64,000 nucleotides of DNA, taken from contig NZ_CP040786.1 in the NCBI RefSeq assembly GCF_021922925.1, forward strand, positions 1,674,001 to 1,738,000, written 5' to 3'. Of this stretch, positions 46,469 through 60,420 are shown piece after piece. This DNA is from Clavibacter phaseoli. GTDB lineage: Bacteria > Actinomycetota > Actinomycetes > Actinomycetales > Microbacteriaceae. Position 1 is the first letter of the stretch. Each line of letters opens with the position of its first letter. The translations under genes and the position numbers were made by a program. The notes beneath the pieces were generated by a model. The model had not been told where the DNA came from. It did no database searches and saw nothing but the letters and a program-made list of their open reading frames with translations.

Positions 46469-48064
46469 CTATGCGGGCCGGGAGCGCTCCTCCCCCGCCG
46501 CATCGCCGCCTCGACGCCGGGCGCTCGTGGCACGACGCGCCCTCCGGGGCGCGTCCTCGGGAGACAGGAGGGTCGTCCGGGTGAACCGCGACCACTCCAC
46601 GAGCGCGGGCGATCGCGGGGCGATCTCGCGCAGCGTCGCCCCGGCGAGCACGGCGGCGTCGAGGGACTCGCGATCCTCAGGGACGTACGCCTCGGCCTCC
46701 ACGCTCCCGAACCGGAAGAGGGTGCGCCGCACCTGGCCGGCCGCGTCCCAGCCCCCTGCGCTCGGGCGTACCCGGTTGACGAGCACGGAGACGCGCGACG
46801 GGTCGACGATCTCGAGGAGCTGCACGTAGGCGCGGAAGAAGCGCGAGAGGCCGACCGTGTCGGCGGAGACGACGGCGACGACGTGGTCCGCGCCGCGGAG
46901 CACCGCGTGCGTGGCCGCGTTGCGGCGGGGCGCGAACATGTCGCTCGAGATCTCCTCGTCGTCCTCCAGGTTGAACGAGGCGTCGACCACCGTGTAGTCG
47001 CGCCAGCCGCGGCATGCCTGCAGCACGGCGGAGACGCGCCCCTCCGCGAGCTCCGGCCACCGGTCCGGGCGCGAGATGCCCGTGAGGACCGAGAACCCCG
47101 GCGCCCGCGTGGACGGGTGGTGCTGCGCGATCCGGTCCAGCTCCTCCACCGTGAGGCTGTCGGCCGCGGCGAGGCGGCATGCGGCGGCGAAGCCCGGCGC
47201 CTCGTCCAGCAGCCCCAGGGTCGCGGCGACCGTCCCGCCGTGGACGTCGGCGTCGACCAGCACCGCGGACCGTCCCGCCGCGGCGACCTCGCCGGCGATC
47301 GCCAGCGCCGTCGTCGTGCGGCCCGGAGCCCCCTGCGGCCCCCAGACGGCGATCACGCGGCCCTTCGGCTCCTGCGGTCCTGCCGCGGCGTCGTCCCGCT
47401 CCTGCTCGCGGACCACCGGAGCCGGCACGCGCGGACGCCGTACGAGCCCGAGCCGTCCGCGCAGGGGGCGGCCTCGACGGATCGAGTCGTCGTCCCTCCG
47501 GGTGCCTGCCGAGGCCCTCGCGCTCCGTCCGGCGGGCGGCCAGCCCTCGGCGCGGCCCCCGCCGCTCCCACGGATGGGCCGTCGGGAGCCGGCGGCGGGG
47601 AGCCGGTTCCGGTCGGATGCGTCGCCTGCGCGTCCGCGCTCCTGAGGGTCGATCTCCAGGTGCGGGGCCACGGCGTCCGCGCGTCGGACGCCGGCCGCCG
47701 CTCCGCCGATCGTCCCCAGCGGGCGCACCGTGAGCAGCAGCTCCTCGATCTCGTGCCAGGCGGCGCCCTCGTCCACGACCTCGTGGTGCCCGAGCGCCTG
47801 CGCGTTGCGTCGGTCGGCCTCGCTCGACGCGACGGCGACCGCTCGCGCGCCCCGCTCGTCGAGCGCCGCGAGCACGTCGCGGTCGAGCGTCGTCGGCGAT
47901 GCCGAGATCACCAGGTGCAGGGGATCGTCGATCGCCGCCTGCACCGCCGCGATAACCTCCGCGGCGCCCGTCACACGAGCGAGGACCGCGTGGCCGGACT
48001 CGACGACGTCGCGGAGGAGCGCGTCCTCCACGCGGGGCGGGAGGGCGAGGATGAGGGACGCCAC
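46469..48064 (-). CDS. CpaE/MinD-like ATPase
   Basis: The 531-residue protein has an N-terminal receiver-like region (1-115, ALPPRVEDALLRDVVESG), a charged disordered linker (about 130-230), then a P-loop NTPase of the SIMIBI (ParA/MinD/CpaE) class. The Walker A is deviant: WGPQGAPGRTTTALA at 241-255 has Arg where Lys is usual. VLVDADVHGG and DYTVVDASFN follow. Family members position pilus or secretion machinery. GTG at 48062-48064, 2 bp after the SAF gene stop. Confidence 0.8.
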   Translation of the reverse strand: MASLILALPPRVEDALLRDVVESGHAVLARVTGAAEVIAAVQAAIDDPLHLVISASPTTLDRDVLAALDERGARAVAVASSEADRRNAQALGHHEVVDEGAAWHEIEELLLTVRPLGTIGGAAAGVRRADAVAPHLEIDPQERGRAGDASDRNRLPAAGSRRPIRGSGGGRAEGWPPAGRSARASAGTRRDDDSIRRGRPLRGRLGLVRRPRVPAPVVREQERDDAAAGPQEPKGRVIAVWGPQGAPGRTTTALAIAGEVAAAGRSAVLVDADVHGGTVAATLGLLDEAPGFAAACRLAAADSLTVEELDRIAQHHPSTRAPGFSVLTGISRPDRWPELAEGRVSAVLQACRGWRDYTVVDASFNLEDDEEISSDMFAPRRNAATHAVLRGADHVVAVVSADTVGLSRFFRAYVQLLEIVDPSRVSVLVNRVRPSAGGWDAAGQVRRTLFRFGSVEAEAYVPEDRESLDAAVLAGATLREIAPRSPALVEWSRFTRTTLLSPEDAPRRARRATSARRRGGDAAGEERSRPA

Positions 48065-48066
48065 GC

Positions 48067-48705
48067 TCAGGCCGCCGGGTCGCCGACGGGCACGAGCGTG
48101 ATCTGGTCGCGCGCGTCCGTGGACGCGAGGACAGCCGCCACGTCCTGACGGGGGACGGTCACCTGGACCTGCATGTGGTCCTGGTCCGCGACGAAGCCGT
48201 CGGGCCGGATGACCTGGGCGACGGTGGCTCCCGAGACGATGACGCGCGGCGCGTCGTAGGAGCTCGTGCCCGACCCCTTCGCCGCGGCTGCCCAGATGTC
48301 GACGACCGTCCCCGGAGCGACGAGGTGGTCGGCGCCCGCGGACGTGGGGATGACGACGGATGCGGTGGTGCGTGCGTCCGCCGAGGAGAGCGAGGACCGC
48401 GGGACCAGCTCGCCGGCGCCCACGAAGCGCGTCACGACCAGCCCGTCGGCGGAGTCCGGGGCGAGGTACAGGTCCGCCGCCCCGTCGATGCGGACCCGGA
48501 CGGGTACGAGGTCGGCGGCGTGGACCGTGCTGCCCGCGTCGAGGTCGGACCCGGCGGCCATGACGACCACCGAGGAGTCCGCGGTGCGCAGGAGGGCCAC
48601 GACGCCGCCCGTGGACACCAGGACCAGGACGAGGCCGACGATGAAGCGGGGATCCGACCAGACGGGACGGCGCGCCGAGCGCCCGGGGCGAGGGGTGGGA
48701 GGCAT
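48067..48705 (-). CDS. SAF-domain membrane protein (CpaB/RcpC-like)
   Basis: The 212 residues have one N-terminal helix (about 22-41) and an outside SAF domain (about 48-110; VVVMAAGSDLDAGSTVHAADLVPVRV; core DLDAGSTVHAADL). A RcpC-like segment follows (GTVVDIWAAA, VIVSGATVAQVI). CpaB/RcpC proteins help pilus assembly; no pilin or secretin gene is here. ATG at 48703-48705 preferred; a GTG at 48753 would add 16 residues. Leads directly into the CpaE-like gene. Confidence 0.78.
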   Translation of the reverse strand: MPPTPRPGRSARRPVWSDPRFIVGLVLVLVSTGGVVALLRTADSSVVVMAAGSDLDAGSTVHAADLVPVRVRIDGAADLYLAPDSADGLVVTRFVGAGELVPRSSLSSADARTTASVVIPTSAGADHLVAPGTVVDIWAAAAKGSGTSSYDAPRVIVSGATVAQVIRPDGFVADQDHMQVQVTVPRQDVAAVLASTDARDQITLVPVGDPAA

Positions 48706-48773
48706 GCCGGTCAATGTCGGGGACGGCGCCAGAGGACGTCGCGCGTTGTCCACATGCTGTCCGCGACAGGCGA

Positions 48774-49382
48774 TCAGACGCGGACGAGCACGATGCCCGC
48801 GAGGGGCACGAGCCGGTACCCGGACACGGCCGACTCACGACGCGGCGTGCCCGCCTCGTGGACCGCGACGTCGACGTGGTCGCGGGCGACGCGATCCAGC
48901 GTGCCGCCGACGACGGTGTCCCGGAGCCGCAGCTCGACGCGCGCACGGCGCCGGCACAGGTCCCGGAGGACGAAGGGAAGCCCGATCCGGTCGACGATCC
49001 CGCGCTCGGGCGGGAGCTCGGACACGGGAGCGAGGCTCGACCGCACCTGCTCGCGGTCCAGGGCGAGCGCGTGGACGGACGCGAGCGGGAGGATGCACGC
49101 CCGCTCCTCGCGCGTCGGCGTCGCGCCCCCGGGGACCACCAGCTCGCCCGAGAGCCAGTCGCGTCCGAGCACCTTCGCGCGGAGGTCGATCCAGGTTCCG
49201 TCCGACAGCGACAGGCGCAGGGGGCGGGCCTGATCCGCCGACGTGAGCGCCCGGAGGCGGTCGCGCAGGACGGTGCGCGCGACGCGGACGCGCTCCTCCT
49301 CGGCCCGCTGATCCCGCTCCTCGGCGAGGCGCGCCGTCTCCCACTGGCCCTCGAGGTCGTCGAACAGGTTCTCCCACCTCAT
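48774..49382 (-). CDS. Conserved hypothetical protein with coiled-coil start
   Basis: The 202-residue soluble protein has a charged helical N-terminus (1-50, RWENLFDDLEGQWETARLAE) and two related beta-rich halves (LRLSLSDGTWIDLRAKVLG and VELRLRDTVVGGTLDRVARD), suggesting an SM/LSm-like or RimM-like barrel. No named family. It heads the SAF-CpaE-pdtaS run and is divergent from the Rv3235-like gene. Confidence 0.6.
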   Translation of the reverse strand: MRWENLFDDLEGQWETARLAEERDQRAEEERVRVARTVLRDRLRALTSADQARPLRLSLSDGTWIDLRAKVLGRDWLSGELVVPGGATPTREERACILPLASVHALALDREQVRSSLAPVSELPPERGIVDRIGLPFVLRDLCRRRARVELRLRDTVVGGTLDRVARDHVDVAVHEAGTPRRESAVSGYRLVPLAGIVLVRV

Positions 49383-49588
49383 CGGTCGCCGGCCTCGGGC
49401 AGGTGGAGGGAGCGGGGCGGAGGCGGGGACGGCTCGGACATCCGGGTCACCCTGGGTCCCTTCCTTGAGATCCGCTCTCAGTTCTCCACATCTTGTGCGC
49501 TGGACGTGCGCCGAGCCTCTCGCGATGTCACAGTTGACCAGTCATCGTGGTCCCCCGATCGGGGGGAGCACCGGGATGGGAGTGACGC
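49383..49588. promoter_or_regulatory. Divergent promoter region
   Basis: This 206-bp gap serves the hypothetical gene (minus) and the Rv3235-like gene (plus). AT-rich segments near 49445-49500 and TTGACC at 49534-49539 are promoter candidates. A 14-bp palindrome CCCCCGATCGGGGG (49552-49565) lies in the Rv3235-side leader. Confidence 0.45.
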
Positions 49589-50176
49589 ATGAGTGAAGCA
49601 GTGCCACGGGAGGATCTCCCTGACCGCAGGAGCACCGTCGCCGGGGACGCCGAGGGCGCCCCCACCCGACGGCCCGCAGCTCGGAAGCCCGCCTCCGCGA
49701 CCTCGTCGGCCGCGAACGCGACCACCGGCTCGTCGTCCACGACCGCGCCCGCGGCCACCGCCACCGTGCGGGGCACCGTCCGCAAGCGCTTCGACGTCGA
49801 CGACTTCTTCGGGCGCCAGCCCTGCAGCAGCCAGGACCTCCCCCCGTCGGGTCCGCTGCTCGAGAACCTCACCCGATGCGTCATCGAGATCCTCGCCGGA
49901 GCGCGGGAGCTCGACCAGATCGCCCGCTGGGTCAGCGACGACGTCTACCGTCACCTGCTCAAGCGCGTGGTCCTCAGCGCTCGCGCCCGGCGCGCCAAGG
50001 GGCAGTCGGTGACCCGACCGGTCTTCACCATCGGCACGGTCACGTCGTTCTCTCCGCGCGACGGCGTCATCGAGGCCGTCATCGTGGTGCACGGACGGGC
50101 ACGCGCCCGCGCCGTCGCCGTCCGACTCGAGGGCCTCGACCGACGCTGGCGCGCGACGGCCATCAACGTCCTCTAG
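49589..50176 (+). CDS. Rv3235-family protein
   Basis: The 195-residue protein has a disordered Ala/Ser/Thr-rich N-terminus (1-60). The folded C-terminal domain is FDVDDFFGRQPCSSQDLP, then LTRCVIEILAGARELDQIARWVSDDVY (core GARELDQIARWVSDDVY) and VTSFSPRDGVIEAVIVVHGRARARAVAVRL (core DGVIEAVIVVHGRARA). This pattern, and its place just before secA, match the Rv3235 family of actinobacteria, whose role is unknown. GTGACGC precedes the ATG. Confidence 0.75.
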   Translation: MSEAVPREDLPDRRSTVAGDAEGAPTRRPAARKPASATSSAANATTGSSSTTAPAATATVRGTVRKRFDVDDFFGRQPCSSQDLPPSGPLLENLTRCVIEILAGARELDQIARWVSDDVYRHLLKRVVLSARARRAKGQSVTRPVFTIGTVTSFSPRDGVIEAVIVVHGRARARAVAVRLEGLDRRWRATAINVL

Positions 50177-50186
50177 CCCAGGCGCG

Positions 50187-50234
50187 GCACGACGAAGGGC
50201 GCACCTCCCGTGGGAGGCGCGCCCTTCGTCGTGC
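50187..50234. terminator. Bidirectional terminator between Rv3235-like gene and secA
   Basis: A perfect 16-bp stem (arms 50187-50202 and 50219-50234) encloses a second small CCTCCC/GGGAGG stem in the loop. Confidence 0.85.
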
Positions 50235-50291
50235 GGTCGACCCATCAGGTCGCCCGCGGGCCGACAGGGTCCCTGTCGGCCCGGGCTGGTG

Positions 50292-53117
<2,826 letters not shown>

Positions 53118-53265
53118 CGGTGTCTCCCTGCGTAGATGGGCGGGCGCCGGATGACGACGACCGCCGTGACGGCGCGCGGATGTCGCCGCCGACGAGCTTC
53201 GCCATAGTACCGGCTCGTCCGGTGCCCTTCCCGGGAGCGACCTGACCCGTGGGCCGGGCCGCGCG

Positions 53266-53303
53266 CACGAGGCCCCGTGCACCGGAGCGCACGGGGCCTC
53301 GTG
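53266..53303 (-). terminator. Terminator after hpf
   Basis: A perfect 15-bp stem (CACGAGGCCCCGTGC and its complement) with an 8-nt loop lies 13 bp past the hpf stop, between hpf and secA. Confidence 0.8.
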
Positions 53304-53316
53304 GGGAGGATGCGGG

Positions 53317-54006
53317 TCAGCGGCGGAGCGACCGGGATCCCGCGCCGGCTCCCGCGAGCTCCTGCTCGCCGTCGGCCAGGCCGATGACGCCGTAGTCCCA
53401 GCCCTTGCGGCGGTAGACGACGCTCGGGCGGTCGGTCTCCGCGTCGATGAAGAGGAAGAAGTCGTGGCCGACGAGCTCCATGTGCTCGAGGGCCTGGTCG
53501 ACCGTCATGGACTGCGACGCGAACACCTTGGTGCGGATGACCACGGGGCAGTAGTCCTCCTCGGCGACGGGCTGGTCGACGGGCGCGACGCTCTTCCCGT
53601 TGACGCGCTCGATGAGCTCGGCGTCGGCCGGGTCGAGGTCGATCTGCGCGAAGCCCCCGGTGGCGGCCTCGTGCAGCGAGACGGGACGGTGGTTGCCGCG
53701 GTGGATCTTCTTCTTGTCCTTGGCACGGCGCAGCCGTTCGAGCATGCGTCCCAGGGCGAGGTCGAAGGCCGCGAACTTGTCGGCGGCGCTGCTCTCGGCG
53801 CGGATGACGGGGCCGGGTCCCACGAGCGTGATCTCCACGCGGTCGTCCCCGGCGGATCCGCCGGACTTCTCGCTGTGCCGCGAGACCTTGATGTCGAGAG
53901 AGATGGACTTCTCGGCGAGCTGGACGATCTTGTCGGCCTTCTCGGTGGCGTACACGCGGAATCGGTCGGTGATCTCCGCGTTGCGGCCGGTGATGTTGAT
54001 GTCCAT
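53317..54006 (-). CDS. hpf: Long ribosome hibernation-promoting factor
   Basis: The 229-residue long-form HPF has an N-terminal S30AE domain (1-105; [20 protein letters not shown]), a linker and a C-terminal dimerisation domain (about 165-220; [43 protein letters not shown]; core [18 protein letters not shown]). Long HPF joins two 70S ribosomes into idle 100S particles. The ATG at 54004-54006 is fixed by a GGAGG six bases upstream. Confidence 0.94.
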   Translation of the reverse strand: MDINITGRNAEITDRFRVYATEKADKIVQLAEKSISLDIKVSRHSEKSGGSAGDDRVEITLVGPGPVIRAESSAADKFAAFDLALGRMLERLRRAKDKKKIHRGNHRPVSLHEAATGGFAQIDLDPADAELIERVNGKSVAPVDQPVAEEDYCPVVIRTKVFASQSMTVDQALEHMELVGHDFFLFIDAETDRPSVVYRRKGWDYGVIGLADGEQELAGAGAGSRSLRR

Positions 54007-54161
54007 GACGTACCTCCAGATCATGACGCGTCGCCCGCTGGAAGAGGGCGATCACTTTCACGCCTTTCGGGCGAGCCTAGACCTCGGGCGGTCGCCAGCG
54101 CGAGGCATCCGGCGGGTGGACCGCGGGCGCATCGGACATGCACAGGGAGCGACGGCGCGGA

Positions 54162-54959
54162 TCAGCCCGCGCGCGTGATGCCCGCGCGGGAGCGGCCGGC
54201 GACGGCGGTGAGGACGGCGCACGCCGCGACCTCGCCGCCCGCGGCCCGGATGGCGCGGCAAGTCTCGCGGAGGGTGGCGCCGGTGGTGAGGACGTCGTCG
54301 ACCACGAGGATCCGGCGCCCGGTGAGGTCGATGCGCGCCGCGAGGCAGCCGTCGACGTTCGCCGCGCGCTCCGCGACCCCGAGGCCGGCCTGGTCGGCCG
54401 GCCGGCGGACGAACCGGAGCGGGTGCCGGCGGAGCCCCGGCGGCCCCGGCGCCCGCAGCGGGCGGATGCCGGCGCGGGCGAGCAGGACCTCGACGGGCGC
54501 GTAGCCGCGGCGGCGGAGGGAGGCGGCGGGCGTGGGGACCGGGATGACGTCGAGGGGGTGCGCGCGGGCGGCGGGGTCGGCCGCGCGATCGGCGGCCGCG
54601 ACGGCCGCGCGCACGGCGCGGATGAGCGCGGGCGCCATCGCGCGCGCCGCGTCCGTGCGGCCCTCCTCCTTGAGGGCGGACAGGAGCCGGGGCCAGGGCG
54701 GCGCGTACGCGCTCCCGCAGCCGACCGGCACGACGCGGGCGGGCGTCCGCCCGCGGGGCGAGGAGACGGCGGGCAGCGCGAGCCGGCGCACGAGGGGCGG
54801 GGCGAGGATCGCGGCCCGGCACGGCGGGCACACGGCGCGGTCCGGGACGCCGCACCCGGCGCAGGTGACGGGCGCGACGACCGCGAGCGCGTCGAGCAGC
54901 GCGGAGCGGACCGCGGCGGGGACGCGGGAGGACGGGGAGGGCGAGGGCACGGGGATCAC
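54162..54959 (-). CDS. comF: ComF-family phosphoribosyltransferase-like protein
   Basis: The 265 residues have a Cys-rich zinc finger (CAGCGVPDRAVCPPC, about 33-47) and a type-I PRTase domain with ILVVDDVLTTGATLRE (PRPP loop). ComF is needed for DNA uptake in some bacteria, but in actinobacteria its job is unknown. GTG at 54957-54959 is the likely start; internal GTGs exist. Between hpf and lpqB, as in M. tuberculosis. Confidence 0.88.
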   Translation of the reverse strand: MIPVPSPSPSSRVPAAVRSALLDALAVVAPVTCAGCGVPDRAVCPPCRAAILAPPLVRRLALPAVSSPRGRTPARVVPVGCGSAYAPPWPRLLSALKEEGRTDAARAMAPALIRAVRAAVAAADRAADPAARAHPLDVIPVPTPAASLRRRGYAPVEVLLARAGIRPLRAPGPPGLRRHPLRFVRRPADQAGLGVAERAANVDGCLAARIDLTGRRILVVDDVLTTGATLRETCRAIRAAGGEVAACAVLTAVAGRSRAGITRAG

Positions 54960-55020
54960 GCGCGGAGGATCGCACGCGGCCGATGCCGCGCGGCCCGGCG
55001 CGGCGGATCCGTGGACGGCG

Positions 55021-56731
55021 TCAGCGCTTGGTCGCCACGAAGGAGACGCCGGTGGCCGTCTGCTGCCACGTGCTGCCCCGCGGCGTGAGCAGGGCGCCCG
55101 CGCTCGTGAGGACGCGCAGGCCGCTCTCGTCGTTCGCGCCGGTGATGGAGACGCCGTCCGCCGCGGATCCCATGTCCTTCGAGGGACCGCCCACCTGGTG
55201 CAGCTCCACCTGGCGCTCGCCGTCGGGCGCGAGGGTCAGCGTGGCGACGTCGAGCTCGTCGACCCACGTCGCGTCCAGCGGGGTGCCGGGCGACGCCAGG
55301 AGCTCGAGCGGGGTCGTGGTGAGGGACGTCGGGACGCCGCCGTCGCGCACGATCGACGCCACGAGCAGCTGCGGCCCCGCGCCCGTCTCGAGCTGGACGA
55401 GCACGCGCGCGCCGTCGCGGGCGACCTCGAGCGAGACGACGCGGCCGGTGGCGGTCCAGCTGACGGCGACGGGATGGCCGACGCCGTCGGGTCCCCACGC
55501 GACGAGCCCGCGGGGATCCGACGCGGGCGTCGACCAGACGAAGCCTTGCGCGTCGAGCGAGGGCGCGACGAGGCCGGGGCGCGTGTCGAGGAGGACCGCG
55601 TCGCGGTCGCCGTCGCCCACCGACCAGACCCCGGAGCCGTTCCGGACGGCCGCCTGCTGGCCGTCCGCGCTGAGCGTCGCCGCGTCGGCCCCGAGCGCCG
55701 CCACGCGCGTGCCCAGCGTGCCGAGCGGCGCGACCTCTCCCCCGCCGAGGTAGCCGAACGCGCCCTGCGCGAGGACCAGCGGGCGCGACTCGGCCTGCGG
55801 GTCCTTGACCGGGCCGCGGCCGCCGAGGTCCGAGACGGTCAGCGGCGTGCCGTCGACGAGCATCTGGACGTCGAGCACGGACGGGATGTTGGACAGGCTC
55901 TGCCGCAGCTGCAGCTTCATCCGCTGCTGCGTGACGCCGTCGGCGGCGCGCGCCTCCGTCGAGAGGTCCACCTGCGGCGTGCCGCCCGCGGTCGTGACCG
56001 CCGAGGACGCCAGCCGCGTGCCCTCGGGGAAGGCCGTGACGACCGCGGGCTGCGACAGCCACGGCGACGGGCCCTGGAGGAGCGACTTGACGATGCGCGT
56101 GCTGACGCTCTGGGACGCGCGCGTGACGAAGAACCGCAGGTCGGGCACGAGGAACGAGAACGTGGGATCGAAGAAGTAGAGGGCGTGCGCGCTGAAGATC
56201 TCGCGGAAGTAGGTGGAGCGCAGGGCGATGCCGTCGGGCGCCTTCGCGATGCGCCACTCGCCGCGCTCCTGCACGAGCTGGAAGGACAAGCGCGTCTCCT
56301 GGTCGCTGCCGACCTCGCGGTAGTGGCCCTGCCCGTCGACCGTCGCGATGGTCGTGACGGAGTAGCTGTACGTGCCGTCGACCTCCTCCGAGGTGGCGGC
56401 CTGGCCCTCCCAGACGACGACGCTCGCGAAGGGATCCCAGCGCGACGCGAAGTCCGCGGAGAGGAACTGGCGCGCGACGCCGTACTGGTCGGCGGAGCTC
56501 GTGGCGGCGTCGACGAACCCGGCGATGACGTCGTCCGGGCCGTCGCCCGCCTGCGGGCCGTCCGGCTGGTAGCTGACGCCGGACTCGTCGGTGACGGTTG
56601 CGGGGTCGCCCTCGGAGACGGGGCCGCCGGACGGGATCGAGACGCAGCCGGAGAGGAGGACGGCGCAGGCGGCGACCAGCGCGACGGCGGCCGCGCGGGC
56701 GGAGCGGCGGGGCGCGCGGCGCGGGCGGGGA

Positions 56732-56748
<17 letters not shown>
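55021..56748 (-). CDS. lpqB: Lipoprotein LpqB
   Basis: The 575-residue secreted lipoprotein has a lipobox LLSGC (Cys 35), then the GerMN domain (about 55-310, ADQYGVARQFLSADFASRW) and a C-terminal propeller-like region (about 330-560). LpqB binds the MtrB sensor outside the cell and tunes MtrAB signalling. GTG start overlaps the end of mtrB by 17 bp, which keeps the two at matched levels. Confidence 0.93.
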
Positions 56749-58366
<1,618 letters not shown>

Positions 58367-58370
58367 GGGG

Positions 58371-59051
58371 CTAGGCCGCTGCCCCCGCGCGGTAGCCGAC
58401 GCCGCGGACGGTCATGACGATGCGCGGGTTGTCCGGGTCGTCCTCGACCTTCGCGCGCAGGCGCTGCACGTGGACATTGACCAGGCGGGTGTCGGCCTTG
58501 TACTGGTAGCCCCAGACCTGCTCGAGCAGCATCTCGCGCGTGAACACCTGCTGCGGGCGGCTGGCGAGCGCGTGCAGGAGGTCGAACTCGAGGGGCGTGA
58601 GGTTGATCCGCTCCTCGCCGCGGCGCACCTCGTGGCCCTCGACGTCGACCACGAGGTCGCCGACCTGCAGGAGCCCGGGCGACGCGGCGGCCGTGGGGCG
58701 CAGGCGCGTGCGGATGCGGGCGACGAGCTCCTTCGGGTTGAAGGGCTTGACGATGTAGTCGTCGGCGCCGGACTCGAGGCCCTTGACGACGTCGGCCGTG
58801 TCGGACTTCGCCGTCAGCATGATGATGGGGACGCCCGACTCGGCGCGGATGAGGTCGCACACCTGGATGCCGTCGAGGCCGGGGAGCATGAGGTCGAGGA
58901 GCACCAGGTCGGGCTTGCCCTCGTGGAACGCGGCGAGCGCCTGGCCGCCGTCCCCGCAGAAGGAGGGCTCGAAGCCCTCGGTGCGCAGGACGATGCCGAT
59001 CATCTCGGCGAGCGCGGTGTCGTCGTCGACCACCAGGATCCGTGCTGTCAT
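58371..59051 (-). CDS. mtrA: DNA-binding response regulator MtrA
   Basis: The 226-residue OmpR/PhoB-type regulator has phospho-Asp 53 in LVLLDLMLPGLDG, the switch Thr/Lys in MLTAKSD and IVKPFNP, and a winged-helix C-terminal domain (LTPLEFDLLHALASRPQQVF, VNVHVQRLRAKVEDD). MtrA is essential in mycobacteria, acting on division and dnaA/rpf genes. ATG at 59049-59051; start site poorly supplied with Shine-Dalgarno bases. First of the mtrA-mtrB-lpqB unit. Confidence 0.96.
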   Translation of the reverse strand: MTARILVVDDDTALAEMIGIVLRTEGFEPSFCGDGGQALAAFHEGKPDLVLLDLMLPGLDGIQVCDLIRAESGVPIIMLTAKSDTADVVKGLESGADDYIVKPFNPKELVARIRTRLRPTAAASPGLLQVGDLVVDVEGHEVRRGEERINLTPLEFDLLHALASRPQQVFTREMLLEQVWGYQYKADTRLVNVHVQRLRAKVEDDPDNPRIVMTVRGVGYRAGAAA

Positions 59052-59163
59052 CTGAAGGGGTTCCCTGTCCTCGTAGGCCCCCAGGGTAGCCGGTGGATCC
59101 TCGGGGATCGGCCGGTCCCTCCGGCGCGGGACTTCGCGCGCGGCCTGTGGGAGGCTGGCGGGC

Positions 59164-60420
59164 GTGACCGACGACCAGAGCTGGCAGGCCCCGGGCGGCG
59201 CGCCGTCGGGCCTCGGGGGGTCCCCGGATCCCGATCGCGCGGACGCGGGGAGCGCTGTCCCGCCGGCACAGCCGTACGCGGCTCCGCCCGCCCCCGCTAC
59301 CCCGCCGCCGCCCGGCTCCCCGCCGCCGCCCGGCTGGGGCGCCGCTCCCGGCTGGACCCCGCCGCCGAGGCCCGGCCTGCTGCCGCTCCGGCCGCTGGGC
59401 CTCGGCGCCATCCTCGCCGGCTCCTTCCAGACGCTGCGCCGGAACCCCGGCGCCACAGCCGGCAGCGCCCTGCTGATCCAGGGGCTCGTCGGCGTCGTGA
59501 CCCTCCTGATCGTGGGCGGGGTGACCGGCTTCGTCGTCACGCGCGTCCTCTCGGCGCGCGAGGCGGACCAGGGTCCGCTCATCGCGGGCGGCGTGGCGGC
59601 GGTCGTGATCGCGGGCATCGTCACGATCGTGCTGTCGATCGTCGCGTCGGCGTTCCTCCAAGGCGTCGTGGCGAGCGAGGTGGCGCGCGGCACGCTCGGC
59701 GAGCGGCTGCGGATGCGCGCGCTCTGGCGGCTGGCCCGCCCGCGGATCATGCCGCTCGTGCTGTGGAGCCTCTCCCTCACCGCGGCGTGGACGCTCGTCT
59801 TCGGCGTGCTCGTCGGCATCGTGGCCCTGCTGGTGCTCGCCGGCGGCGCGGGCATCGTCGCGGGGATCCTCGTCGGCGTGCTCGGCGTGATGGGCCTCGT
59901 GGTCGTCTCCGCCTGGGTCTCGACGCGGCTCGCCCTCGTGCCGAGCGCCATCGTGATCGAGCGGCTCCGGCCGCTGGCGGCGGCCCGGCGGTCGTGGTCA
60001 CTCACCATCGGCTCGTTCTGGCGCGTGCTCGGGATCCTGCTGCTCACCGCGGTCATCGTGTCCACGGCCGCGAACGTGGTGACGGTGCCGCTGACCCTGC
60101 TGACCTCCATCCTGCAGACCGTCCTGTTCCCGAACGGGGAGCTCGACTTCCAGACCTTCGACGCCTCGGTGGTCTTCTACCTCGGCGCGCAGCTGCTCTC
60201 GGTCGTGGTGAGCGTGGTGGTGGGCAGCATCGGCGCGGTCGTCACGTCGGCGAACGCGGCCATCCTCTACATCGACCTGCGGATGCGGCGCGAGGGGCTC
60301 GACCTCGAGCTCGCGCGCTTCGCCGAGGAGCGCGCGGCGGGCGCGGCGTCGGCCACCGGGCCGGACGCGCGGGATCCGTACCAGGCGCCCGCGGGAGCCG
60401 CCGGCCCGGGACGCGCGTGA
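59164..60420 (+). CDS. Multi-pass membrane protein (glycerophosphodiester-phosphodiesterase-membrane-domain-like)
   Basis: The 418 residues have a Pro/Gly-rich disordered N-terminus (1-75; APATPPPPGSPPPPG) and about six long helices (about 105-380). The repeated [19 protein letters not shown] and ILYIDLRMRREGLDLEL near the end look like the GDPD membrane domain (GPDPase_memb) group of actinobacteria. No catalytic GDPD domain is present. GTG at 59164; its stop overlaps the DUF4129 start (GTGA). Divergent from mtrA. Confidence 0.75.
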   Translation: MTDDQSWQAPGGAPSGLGGSPDPDRADAGSAVPPAQPYAAPPAPATPPPPGSPPPPGWGAAPGWTPPPRPGLLPLRPLGLGAILAGSFQTLRRNPGATAGSALLIQGLVGVVTLLIVGGVTGFVVTRVLSAREADQGPLIAGGVAAVVIAGIVTIVLSIVASAFLQGVVASEVARGTLGERLRMRALWRLARPRIMPLVLWSLSLTAAWTLVFGVLVGIVALLVLAGGAGIVAGILVGVLGVMGLVVVSAWVSTRLALVPSAIVIERLRPLAAARRSWSLTIGSFWRVLGILLLTAVIVSTAANVVTVPLTLLTSILQTVLFPNGELDFQTFDASVVFYLGAQLLSVVVSVVVGSIGAVVTSANAAILYIDLRMRREGLDLELARFAEERAAGAASATGPDARDPYQAPAGAAGPGRA

